From Panicum virgatum (taxonomy: Eukaryota; Streptophyta; Magnoliopsida; Poales; Poaceae): a stretch of DNA of 64,000 nucleotides. The position numbers were made by a program, and so were the translations under genes. The DNA lies in contig NC_053138.1 in NCBI RefSeq assembly GCF_016808335.1, positions 14,129,900 through 14,193,899 on the forward strand, written 5' to 3'. Positions 36,802 to 46,526 of the stretch are shown here, one piece after another. Below the pieces are notes generated by a model, which was not told the origin of the DNA, did not search any database, and saw nothing but the letters and a program-made list of their open reading frames with translations. Numbering within the stretch: the first letter of the stretch is position 1; every line of letters begins with the position of its first letter.

Positions 36802-37550
36802 CAGATGAAGGCGAGCGGATACCTAGAATTGTGGAGGACAAGGAAAAAGAAGACCAGGATGCACAAATAATAGAGCAATGTGGGGACTCATCGGACGATG
36901 AGCGCTTCCCAGTGTTAGGTGAATGGCGTGAACAGGGTTTTGGAAATCCAGTGGTACAAGATATTAGATGTCCGGAGTTTGAATACAGAGTGAATGAGGT
37001 TATACAAGGGGCAAAGTTTCGTACCATTGAAGATGTGATGGATGCTGTGAAGGTCTGGGCTATATCTCTGAGGAAGGAATTCAGAGTGTTGAAGTCTAGC
37101 AGCAAAGAAAACGAGATGAGGTGTGCAGATAGAGATTGTACATGGCGAGTGCATGCCTACGAGGGGAAGTTCAAAACACACTGTGAATGTTCAATTGTTA
37201 CACCACATACTTGTAGATTGCCAGGTGTTGTGGGACATCACTGTAATATCACATCTACTTTCGTGGCCAAGAAGATGTATGAGGTGATTCTTGACAAAAT
37301 GGATTACGAGCCTGTATTGATAATTAGGGACATTGAACATAATTTCCAGTATGTGATCAGCTATGCAAAGGCTTGGCGAGCTAAACAAAAAGTGTTTGAG
37401 ATGCGGTTTGGCACTTATGAGGCTTCATATGACAACCTACCTCGTATGCTTGAAGCAATTGTGCACAGAAATCCTGGAAGTGCTTTTGATACATATAGTG
37501 TACCGAGCTTGTCAGGGGAGGCCAAGCATTTTGAAGCAATCCGGCAGGAC
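36802..37550 (+). pseudogene. MULE transposase, MuDR-domain fragment (right of gypsy insertion)
   Basis: The frame resumes at the target duplication with an acidic linker. It then shows the MuDR N-terminal DNA-binding domain: FRTIEDVMDAVKVWAI, a zinc-binding pattern with CADRDCTWRVHA and H/C residues in HTCRLPGVVGHHCN, then KAWRAKQKVFEMRFG. It stops matching a transposase after SGEAKHFEAIR, where the right TIR begins, so the catalytic DDE domain and SWIM zinc finger are deleted. Domain order and spacing fit MULE transposases. The frame on this side is continuous with the fragment at 14335-14805 if the gypsy element is removed, apart from the stop at 14716. Confidence 0.82.
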
Positions 37551-38913
37551 TTCGCTGTTGCAACTCTCTCCTTCACCCGTCTCTTCTTTTTCCCTCTATG
37601 GATGTTGTTTGCTGCAAATACAGGTGTGAGGGGACCTCAGCTTTTATATTTGGGGGGAGCCTGCCGCCCCCCTGCCGGGCGGTCGGCCTGGCTGCCGCCC
37701 CTCCACCGGGCGATAGGGGCCTCCATGCAATAGAACTCAAATTTTAATTATATATAGGTCCCTACCGCCCGGCAGGGGTGTCGTGGTGCTGCAAACCACA
37801 GCCGGGTGGCGGAAGGCACCCGCCCTAGCCCAGAGGGTGTATACTCGGGGGTTAGCTAGTCCTAGTTCGATCTCTCCCAAGAACACGATGAACACCACGG
37901 GATTAGAGTGGTTCGGGCCGCCGGAGCGTAATACCCTACATCCACTGTGTGTTGTATTGCCTTCCCTCGAGAGAGAGAGAGTTCGCGAGAGCTGGTGTGT
38001 CTGGAGAGCTTGTAGTGCACAGCGAGCGCCTCTCTTTTATATCTCAAGGGAGGCGTGTACATAGCTGTTGGGTCCCCGACAGGTGGGCCCAACGATATAG
38101 TATAAGATAACATACTGTTCATACATTATGGCGTCGCAGCAAAGGAGATCTCTCTCCTGGATTCCCCTGCCTGCTCCTGGAGTCCCTCGTTCATCATGTC
38201 CAGGCGCTGTCTTGTCGGGACGATGCCAGACGTAGCTAGTGGCGTCGCCTGCCACGTAGCTTAACGAGCTGTGTAGCTTGCGGTGTAGGCGGCATGATGG
38301 AAAAGTGTCGTGCCGTCGTATCTATTTAATGCTGCAGACGGGCTCTGCGCGGGTGCGGCACAGGCGGCTGCACTGTGCGCCTTGGTAATACGCGGTGCAC
38401 AGTGAGGCCTGACAAAGGCTGTCCCGCGTGCCGCGGCGACAGAGCACGCCCCAACCATCCGCATTAAATGCGGTGTGTGGGCGAGTCTCCCAACGGAAGA
38501 CTCGCACACGAGCCCGCGCCTCCAGGACATGTGGCGGTTCCGGACCCCCACGCGGTAAAGGGGGGTCCGGACGGACGCAGGAGGTCCCGGACCCCTATGG
38601 GGGGGTCCGAGGCCTCAGTTGTCAGCTCGGAGCTTCCCTTCATTAGAGACACGTGGCGTCTCCGGACCCATCCCCAGGCGGGGAACGGGTCCGGGGCCGT
38701 TGGCCTGGTGAGGGAAGAGCCTGACCCGTGGGGCCTGGCTACTCCGCCCTTTTCGCGCAGTTACGGATAACTACGCGGGTCCTGCCTTGCCGCAGTAAGT
38801 GTGGGTATCCCTGCTACAGGGTACCGACAAGAGGCATACAACTGTAAATTGTGAAACCAAAAATATATTTTTGTAAAAAATGTTTTTAAAAAATATAAAA
38901 ATAGAAAAAACGC
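37539..38913 (-). repeat. Right terminal inverted repeat of the MULE (split)
   Basis: The inner part 37539-37778 is the reverse complement of the inner left TIR ('atccggcaggac', 'ggatgttgtttgctgcaaat'). The outer part 38830-38913 is the reverse complement of the AT-rich outer left TIR ('aaatatatttttgtaaaaaa'). A solo LTR (37779-38829) lies between them. Confidence 0.85.
37779..38829 (+). mobile_element. Solo LTR inserted in the right MULE TIR
   Basis: The 1,051-bp insert starts TGTCGTGGTGCTGC and ends GGGTACCGACA, as the solo LTR at 23575-24722 does. The flanking five bases are AGGGG (37774-37778) and AGAGG (38830-38834), a target duplication with one later change. A TATA-like 'tcttttatatctc' lies near 38034. 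It carries no internal genes. Confidence 0.83.
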
Positions 38914-38922
38914 GTTGGGTGG

Positions 38923-39641
38923 GTTTGTTGTCATCTCAACTCAACTCGTCTGGGCTTTTTGGATATGTACCTTCTGCGACTCTTGAGCTCAATATTTCCG
39001 CACAGGAGGTCAACGGTTGTGCAAAACTCAAACACGACTTCATTTTCCAAGAGGAGAGATTGCGACAGCTGTCGGAGACACCACAGTCCTTGATTACGCC
39101 GTGCTCAATCTTTCGCCCATCGTTCATGGAGATGGTTAAATCCACCGTTCGGAGGCTCTCCAGCCAGACCAGCCTGGTTGCTCAGAAGCTCTGGTCCAAT
39201 TCACTTTTTTTTTTCTTTTGAGTTCAGTGAAAAGCTACACATGCGCTATTTTGTATATATACATCTCAAAAGAATGTTTTCCGATGAAATGTGAGGTATA
39301 GTAAAAAGGCAACGCTTGTCCCATCCCCCGTGCAAAAGATGTGGTCACTGCAGAGAGGAATAGCCACATCCATTCATGGTCTCAGGTCCGAACCAGCACG
39401 GTATACAAACAAGGGAAAATTCGATTCATGCCACTACAACTCCGTGAAATTGGGTTTCACGTTGAAAATCATGCCACTCAATGGCATGGATTTCAACATG
39501 AAATCCAAAATCGTGAAATTGTAGTGGCATGGATCCAACTGACTCTACAAACAACACGCAAGAAACACGCGCGCCAACACCAGAATCTCTGTAAGCTGGA
39601 TACGCAAACGCAACACGCCTCTCGCGGCCACGGATGGTGCG
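38923..39641. other. Intergenic stretch between the MULE and the copia element
   Basis: No supported gene. Short open frames on both strands show no domain. A palindromic MITE-like segment lies within it at 39427-39531, annotated separately. Confidence 0.45.
39427..39531. repeat. Short foldback (MITE-like) palindrome
   Basis: About 105 bp with inverted ends 'catgccactacaa' and 'ttgtagtggcatg' and imperfect pairing inside ('gaaattgggtttcac' against 'gattttggatttcat'). RNA from either strand could fold into one hairpin. No clear target duplication was seen. Confidence 0.65.
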
Positions 39642-39646
39642 CATCC

Positions 39647-40135
39647 TGTTGGTGATATACCCAAGAGCCCATCATCACAATACGGTTTAAAGGCCCAAGT
39701 GGATATTGATCCAAGAGGGATTAGGGTTACTAATGGGCCTATGAGATAGAAGCCCATTAGTACGCCCTATATATATGAGGGAGGGGCTAGGGGGGCGATG
39801 ACCTGAGCCGCGCCACCTCCCTAGCCGCCGCCCCTCCCTCTCTCTCGGCCGCTGTCCTTGCCGTGCGTGCGGTGCTAGCACACCGACGCCCGGCGTTTCA
39901 TCCCCGTACGTGTGAACTCCGTGGAGGCGCTGCTGCGACTGCTGCGCTGATCGGCTGCTGGGATCAAGTACGAGGAGCTCGGTTCGTGGGACGTGATCGA
40001 CTACTTCCTCTACATCGACGCGCGACTTCTTCCGCTGCGCTGCGCGTCTAGTGGTAACGATCTATGATCTTCTACTCGCAAGTATCTTGGGTTTATGCGG
40101 TAGTGATGCTAGCGTAGCCTACCCGTTTACCTTCA
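39647..40135 (+). repeat. 5' LTR of the copia element
   Basis: 489 bp, nearly identical to 50630-51117. A TATA-like 'cctatatatatgag' lies near 39768. The GC-rich second half would be transcribed leader. Confidence 0.93.
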
Positions 40136-40150
40136 GAGGTATCAGAGCCA
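40136..40150 (+). other. Primer-binding site (tRNA-Met type)
   Basis: The sequence 'gaggtatcagagcca' follows the LTR directly. 'GGTATCAGAGC' is the classic copia site complementary to initiator tRNA-Met. Confidence 0.85.
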
Positions 40151-41553
40151 TCTTGCGTAGTTTTTGGTCTGGATCTTTTGCATATAGGTGATATGTTGTT
40201 GTAGTAGATTGGATCTATTACTTTTGCACGGTTTGATTAGATCAATTGGTCATAAGGGGTTAAAACTGGAGCGAGTTGATTGCGCGGCATGTGACAAAAG
40301 ATTAGTTTGTGTTCTTTCTCTGTTATGCATACGACATGTCCCTACCGGCTGGAATCACCATCGGGACTAACTGTGTGCATAGTCAGCAGATTGAACCAAC
40401 ATATCAAGATCATGTGTAGATGCAGTCTTCTCAAGTGCAAAGTTTGCACGGTCAAGGTGATTGACCTAGTGAAAATTGAGGCATTATGAATGGCTCGGAT
40501 TTGAGGTGATGCGATCACTCTGATGTGATTTTCATAGGGATTCCATAGATGCGATCTGTGTAATTCCGTGAGGTTTTCAGGGCGCTGCCCTGAGACCCGC
40601 GGGACCGCCGTTGCTTTCTCGCTGTAGCGGCTTCCCAAGCGCTACTTTGGTAGAACACGTCGTACGCCTAACTTGTTTTTGCAGGGTGTGATGTGAATGG
40701 TATGGCCTCAATGTCATGTGATGATTTGTGCGGCCTGCGTGTCGCAAGTTAACACAACCGGGTTGAGGTTGCACCATTATTGTATAACGACCTGCGTGTC
40801 GACTTGTGATGTTTGAATCCTCATGTAATTATTTCACTAGCTATTAGATGTAGTAGCTTAGTATCTTTTCATGGAGGTTTCAATCATGATGGCGATGATG
40901 ATCACCACAAGATAGGACAGATGGCAATGGAGGTCACCTTGGAGCCATGGCGATGGAGCCCATTGTGATGCAAGAGGCCATACTATTCACAATATAATAT
41001 GATTATATGCCTGTGATATTTATTTTCCTGTCATACTATTCTTTCATGCTTTTACATATGGTGGATGCTTTAATCATGATAGAATAGTTTCCCTCAGAAA
41101 AGTTTGAGTTTTTGATGCCTTTTACCAATAGCTGCACCTATAAATTTTGATCGTTGTGTGGTAGGTTTACCAAAGTAGAGTACCCTCAGCTATCACTTTT
41201 GTATAGGGTGGATGTCGGACATTCACAAGCATAGTATTGGTTTACTCAGCAAAGCTATCAAAACAGTTTTGGGCTTTAAGGCATAGGGTTGGGGCCGGGG
41301 CATTGGATGCCACCCAACAAACAAGAGTCGCATAGAGATGTGATTAGTAATTTGTTACTTACCTGTATTACTACTTTTCTAGCCGTGATGCTAAAGCTCA
41401 CTAGAATTTTAGTGATTATGGATCTTGAACTACTATATGTCATTAGAGGAAAGATGACTTTGATATAGTAGGTTGTCTTTTGTTAAATCAGTTAATGAAA
41501 GTCTTTACATAAACTTAGTGCTGAAATCTTGCTTTACTTTAATGTTGTAGATC
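40151..41553 (+). other. Untranslated leader of the copia element
   Basis: About 1.4 kb of mostly AT-rich sequence between the primer-binding site and the gag ATG at 41554. Only short frames with no recognisable domain. A 3' acceptor-like 'ttgtag' at 41545-41550 sits right before the ATG, so the leader may be spliced. Confidence 0.5.
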
Positions 41554-41996
41554 ATGTCTGCCAGTAACAATTCTGTTTTTAATTTGCGTTCTGTTCTTGA
41601 GAAAGAAAGTTGAATGGAACAAACTTTATTGATTGGTACCGCAATCTGAGAATTGTTCTCAGACAAGAGAAAAAAGAGTATGTTCTTGAGCAGCCATATC
41701 CTGATGATCTCCCTGACAATGCAACTGCTGCTGATCGCAGAGCTTATGAGAAGCACTGCAATGACTCACTTGATGTCAGCTGTCTGATGCTCGCCACCAT
41801 GTCCCCTGATCTGCAGAAGCAGTATGAGCATGCAGATGCTCATACCATGATCGAGGGGCTGCGTGGGATGTTTCAGAACCAAGCCAGGACTGAGAGGTTC
41901 AATATCTCAAAGTCCTTGTTTGCGTGCAAGCTGGCAGAAGGTAGCCCAGTCAGTCCTCATGTGATCAAAATGATTGGTTACATTGAGACTTTGGAT

Positions 41997-44900
41997 CAAG
42001 GTTTTCAAATCGGCTGGTCGGTCCTGGTCGCCTAGGGACCGACCAGGCGATTACTCGTGATTAGTCGACGACCAGGTCGACCTGGTCGAGCCTGGTCGTT
42101 CCCTAATCGTCCATATGTCTACATGTTCAGTATATAGTGTATATATAATTATATATATGCAATATAGTATACAGCAAGCAATTCTGCAGGTTTTGGTGAC
42201 TTACTTTTGATATTTGCTCTCCAGAACTCCAGCTTCTTGTCCAAAACTCCATATTCTTCTTGCTGAATCCCTGGCTCCCTGCTGCTGAAACAAAAAAATG
42301 AAGTTGTTAGGAGAAAGTGAGAAACCTTCATGCTGCCTTGATAAATATTAAACAAGGAGTACTGCAGTAGAGATTTAGCAAACCATAACAGAGCACTACT
42401 GCAGTACTGCTACAGCAGCAATGCAGCATACATAACCAAACAAAGTTCAATAGTTCAGTACAATAATTGAAAACACACAAATAAAGGCCTCTTGCTAGAG
42501 GCTAGAGCTAATGACTAATTATTAGTTAAGTAAATCATCATCCAACTGGAAGTGTCCATCTCCAGCTTCTTCATCCTCCTCCATGGCTGTTGCTGAATCA
42601 GAATCTTCTGGCTCATCTTGTGCTTCATCTCCCACATCACTATCATCTGTGTCTGCATCAACATTATCTTGGGCGGGTGTGTTTCTTGGACGCTTCCGAT
42701 TCCTAGCATAGGTCTGTTTGACAGCAGTAGCAGCACGAGCAGCAGCAGCCCTAGGCAAGTGACGCCCCCTTAGACCTTGAGTTGCACCAGCCACTTCATC
42801 CACAGCAGTCCATGTCAAAGAATCGCCATCACCATGAACTGTTTCAGAATTTTCATCAACCCATTCACTTTCCCATTGGAATTCCTCAAGCAAGAGTGGG
42901 TTGCATTTCTTTCCTTTGGAACCCATCTCTTTAATTTTTTGAAACCTGTTTTGCATCTTCCGGTTATAGCTAACATACACCAACTTATTTAACCTTTTAT
43001 GCTCCAACCGGTTTCTCTTTTTGGTATGGACCTACAAAAAAGCAACAATGTTATCTCCAATACAAGTACTTAGTAGTTAGTACTTAACAGGTTCCAACAC
43101 AAGTACTTAGTACTTACATGAGCAAATGCGCTCCAATTACGTTCACATCCAGATGCAGAACAGCAGAGGCTAATAATTTTTTTTGCTAAACTCTGGAGCT
43201 CAAATGCTAGGCCACCATATGAGCCCCACCAAAGAACTGCAATATAAATACAATTACATACTAGTTAGTGCATTTCTATAGCCAACAAGGAATAAGTGAA
43301 CTAGCCAGATAGTTACACAAAACTTACTTGGATTTTTTTTACTCCTATCTCTGATTGCTAAAGGCTTTGAGAAGCAATCACCTTCAGACCTCTCATAATC
43401 ATCTGCTTGCTTACTAATCTGGGTTTGTTCATCATCATCACTCACCATCTTCCAGAAAACATCATTGAACATTGATCTTAGCCTTGCAGCTTGTCTCTTA
43501 TCTTTCTCTCTTATGTCAAAATACTTCCCTGGATTCAAAAAGAGGGCTGCCCCATATAGTTTTTGCTCCATTTGAGTTTCCCATCTCTTGTCATAGCACT
43601 CCAATACATCCTTAAGTAAACTTGGCTTCTCTTTCAATGATTCTTTGATGGTATTCTTTGCAACATCCATGGCTGCCATAATTTCAGGAGCTGCTGGTGT
43701 CTCATCTCCATCTGCTATCCTCAAAGCAATGAGAAGTGGTTGTGAAGCTCTTAGGCAGTTTTCCATAGTGTTCCAAAAAGGCATTGAAAGGACAATGTTA
43801 ACAACCTGTTTGCCTTCACTAGAAGAAGTCAAGCTATTCTTATTCCATTCCTCACTAACAAATAAAGCTCTCAGGCCATTCCTATGCCTATGCATACTTG
43901 CCAATGTAAGAAACGAAGTAGCAAAGCGAGTCACAGCCGGCCTCACAAGATCTCCACCTATCTTATCCCTCATTTGATCAAGAACCCTCCCATGTTTGTA
44001 GATAAATCTGCATACTTTCTTTGCCATGCTTATGCAAGTGTTGAACTCCTTTATCTTCCCAATGTCCTCCAACATCAAGTCCAAGCAATGGGCAGCACAA
44101 GGTGTCCAAAACAAGTGGGGAATCCTCTCCATCAACAACCTTCCTGCAGCCTTGAAGTTGGATCCATTGTCAGTGACAACTTGCACCACATATTCCCTCC
44201 CAATCTTATCAATTTGCTTCTCCAACAAATCTGCTAACATTTGTGCATTTGCTACCTCACTTGAAGCATCAACGGACCCTAAGAAGAAGGTCCCTGCTGG
44301 GCTATTGGCAAGAAAATTGATTAGATGGCGGTGGCTTGTGTCAGTCCACCCATCAGACATAAGGGTGTAGCCATATTCCTTCCAAGCTTCCTCATGCTTC
44401 TTCCTCAACTCCGCTGTCCTATTCACAGCCCTATCAAGCAAAGGAACCCTTAGTTCATGGTATGACGGTGGGCGTAACCCAGGACCATATTGTCCAATTG
44501 ACTCTACCATAATCTCCCAACTTCTTGAGTTGATGGCATTCAACGGTATGCCATTCTCATAGAAAAAATCAGCAATGTGGTCATCAACAATTTGCTTGGC
44601 CTCCTTAGACTTTTTTGTGCAATGCTCAAGAGTAGATTGAGAAGTATTTGATTTGTGCCTCTCTGCAACTACTTCTTCTGGTGTCTTGCATAGCATGGCA
44701 CTCACTGACTTCGAATGCTTTTGAGTTTGTGGTTTGGGAGCAGCAGAAACAACAAAGTTAGCAATGGAAGCCTGAGCAATTTTCTTCCTTGCTTGCTTAA
44801 CCCTTGTCCCAGAACTAGGCACTGGTGTTCCAGCTTGAGGCTCAGCTGCAGCACCTTCTTCCTCTTCATTTGCATCTACTTCGGGCACACTCACAAACAC

Positions 44901-46135
44901 AGTCCTTGAATTCTTTTTCAAGTAATCATGCATCTCTCTCTTTACTATTTCAGGACATTCCTCACAACCGTGTGCATCACCATAACCCCCAGCAAGGTGC
45001 TGCTTAAACCTGCTTACTCCTGCAGGAACCCTCTTCTCACAAAAAATACACTGCAAAAAATCTTTCTTGCTAGTATCTGGCCACCACCCATACTTCCATG
45101 CTGGGTCTTTCGATCGAGCCTTTCTTTTCGGATCAATGGCTTCGGCACGACGCTCAGGTGACAGCTTTGCAAGAGCTTTCTCAATTAGGGACTGAACATT
45201 AGCATCTGGAGCAGTTGAGCCTGCAGAAGAATTTGTGGTTGCAGCTGTATCATTCTGAGCAGGAGCATGCCCTTCAGGAGCATTCATCAACACTTCCACC
45301 ACTGCACGCCGGCGTACTGTCTCTGCACATATACAACATAGCACACCACCGAGAAGATGAACACACAGCAGGTCCAAGCAAATGCAAGAAACAAACAAGT
45401 AGAGCTGCAGAGGAGCCGGAGCAGCAGCTATGCACACTGCAGAGCAACACCAAGCTACAAGCAGGAAGCGGGATTGCAGCCTTGCAGGAAGGGAGCAAAA
45501 GGGGAATAGGGAGCTTACCATCAGATGAAGATGAGCTCATCTTCAACTTCAAAAGGGTGACGGCGCAAGGATGAAGGGGCTGCAGCAGCTGCCTGCTGCT
45601 TCCGCGGTTCCTTGCCGGGGTGCAGGTAGATCCGTAGATGCCTCTGCAACTGGACAGCGCCGGGAGAGATGCACAGGAGCCTGGTGGAGTGAGGAACTGA
45701 GGACAGGAGAGGATCTAGAGGTGGTGGTGGCGCTGGGAGGGAAAGAGGACGCTGGCCGCCGCTGGAGAGGACGGAGCCCGGGAGCCGCGGTCGCACCGTC
45801 GCAGTCGACGCGAGAACGGCGATACTCGTTTCTGGCGGCTGGAACGGCTGGATTCGCCCGCCCCTTTCTCCCCCTCGCTATTTTAGCCACCTGGTGTCTC
45901 TTGCAACCCTAACGGGCCGAATTGGTAGCCCAATAAGTCTCCTAAAGCCCAACTGCCAATGCCCTGGTCGAGAAACGCCCTGGTCGACCGATTAATCGCG
46001 ATTAGTGGACGACTAATCGGACGACCAGGTTTCTGGTCGCTCTGGTCGGGTCGGTGGTGCTGGTCGGCCTTGGAGAACCGACCTGGGCGATTAATCGCGA
46101 TTAATCGCGATTAATCGGACGACTTGAAAACATGG
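41997..46135 (-). mobile_element. Complete hAT-superfamily DNA transposon, candidate autonomous
   Basis: The element is flanked by an exact 8-bp duplication CTTTGGAT (41989-41996 and 46136-46143), the hAT signature. Its ends are imperfect inverted repeats, CAAGGTTTTCAAATCG and CCATGTTTTCAAGTCG. Both subterminal 150-bp regions are packed with 'ctggtcg', 'gaccagg' and 'gattaatcg' motifs, probable transposase-binding sites. The transposase gene on the minus strand appears intact. It lies within the young copia element, so the insertion must be more recent still. Its direction is opposite to that of the host copia. Confidence 0.93.
42522..45540 (-). CDS. hAT transposase (BED zinc finger, DUF659, dimerisation domain)
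   Basis: Exons on the minus strand are 45540-45519, 45322-43328, 43236-43118 and 43031-42522. All junctions are GT-AG and in frame, giving 881 aa. The start is the ATG of a 22-nt first exon (MSSSSSD). A BED-type zinc finger is near residues 75-125 (WKYGWWPDTS, CIFCEKRVPAGVSRFKQHL, then CEECP). A DUF659/RNase H-like core follows (SDGWTDTSHRHLINFL, VVTDNGSNFKAAGRLL, CAAHCLDLMLEDIG). The hAT dimerisation block lies in exons 3-4 (ILWWGSYGG, SASGCERNWSAFAH, KKRNRL). The C terminus is acidic. No stop or frame break was found. The protein would cut and paste the element by binding its subterminal repeats. Confidence 0.9.
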
Positions 46136-46526
46136 CTTTGGATAGACTTAGTTCTGAACTTCACCAAGACTTGGCTACTGATGTTATTCTCCAGTCGCTC
46201 CCGGCGAGCTATGAGCCTTTTATCATGAATTTTCAGATGAATGGCTTGGATAAAACATTGAGTGAGTTGCATGGGATGCTAAAAACAGCAGAGGAGAGCA
46301 TTAAGAAGAATCCGAATCATGTGATGATGATTCAGAAGGGGAACAAAAAGAGGAAGCGTTGGACGCCTCCTAATCCCAAAGGTTTGCAAGGAAAAGAGTT
46401 CCGGTGGTGAGTCTTCGGGCTCTAAGCTAAAGCCAGCACCTAAGGCCAAATCTGGCCCTACTTTCTGAAGATGAATGCTTCCACTGTCATGAAAAGGGAC
46501 ATTGGTCTAGGAACTGCAAGAAGTAC

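Larger units (their letters stand above)
13826..38913 (+). mobile_element. Mutator-like element (MULE), host of the nested block
   Basis: The 9-bp duplication GTTGGGTGG flanks the element (13817-13825 and 38914-38922). The ends are inverted copies of each other (left ggcctttttcta, right tagaaaaaacgc). The terminal inverted repeats are about 320 bp long: left 13826-14146; right 37539-37778 plus 38830-38913. Removing a 22-kb gypsy element (14806-36801) and a 1.05-kb solo LTR (37779-38829) leaves about 2 kb of MULE sequence. It codes for the N-terminal half of a MuDR-type transposase only. The catalytic DDE part is missing, so the element is non-autonomous. Nesting shows the MULE to be the oldest layer of the block. 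Confidence 0.88.
41554..46500 (+). pseudogene. Copia gag, split by hAT and frame-broken
   Basis: The ATG at 41554 opens a frame that stops after 19 codons at 41611-41613. The gag homology continues in the next frame from 41610 (LNGTNFIDWYRNLR, LATMSPDLQKQYE), so one base appears lost near 41606-41610. The frame is interrupted at 41996 by the hAT element and resumes at 46136 (LDRLSSELHQDL, LQSLPASYEPFIMNF). Further breaks lie near 46390 and 46460. The zinc knuckle CFHCHEKGHWSRNC is at about 46475-46516, just ahead of pol. These breaks probably stop particle formation by this copy. Confidence 0.85.
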
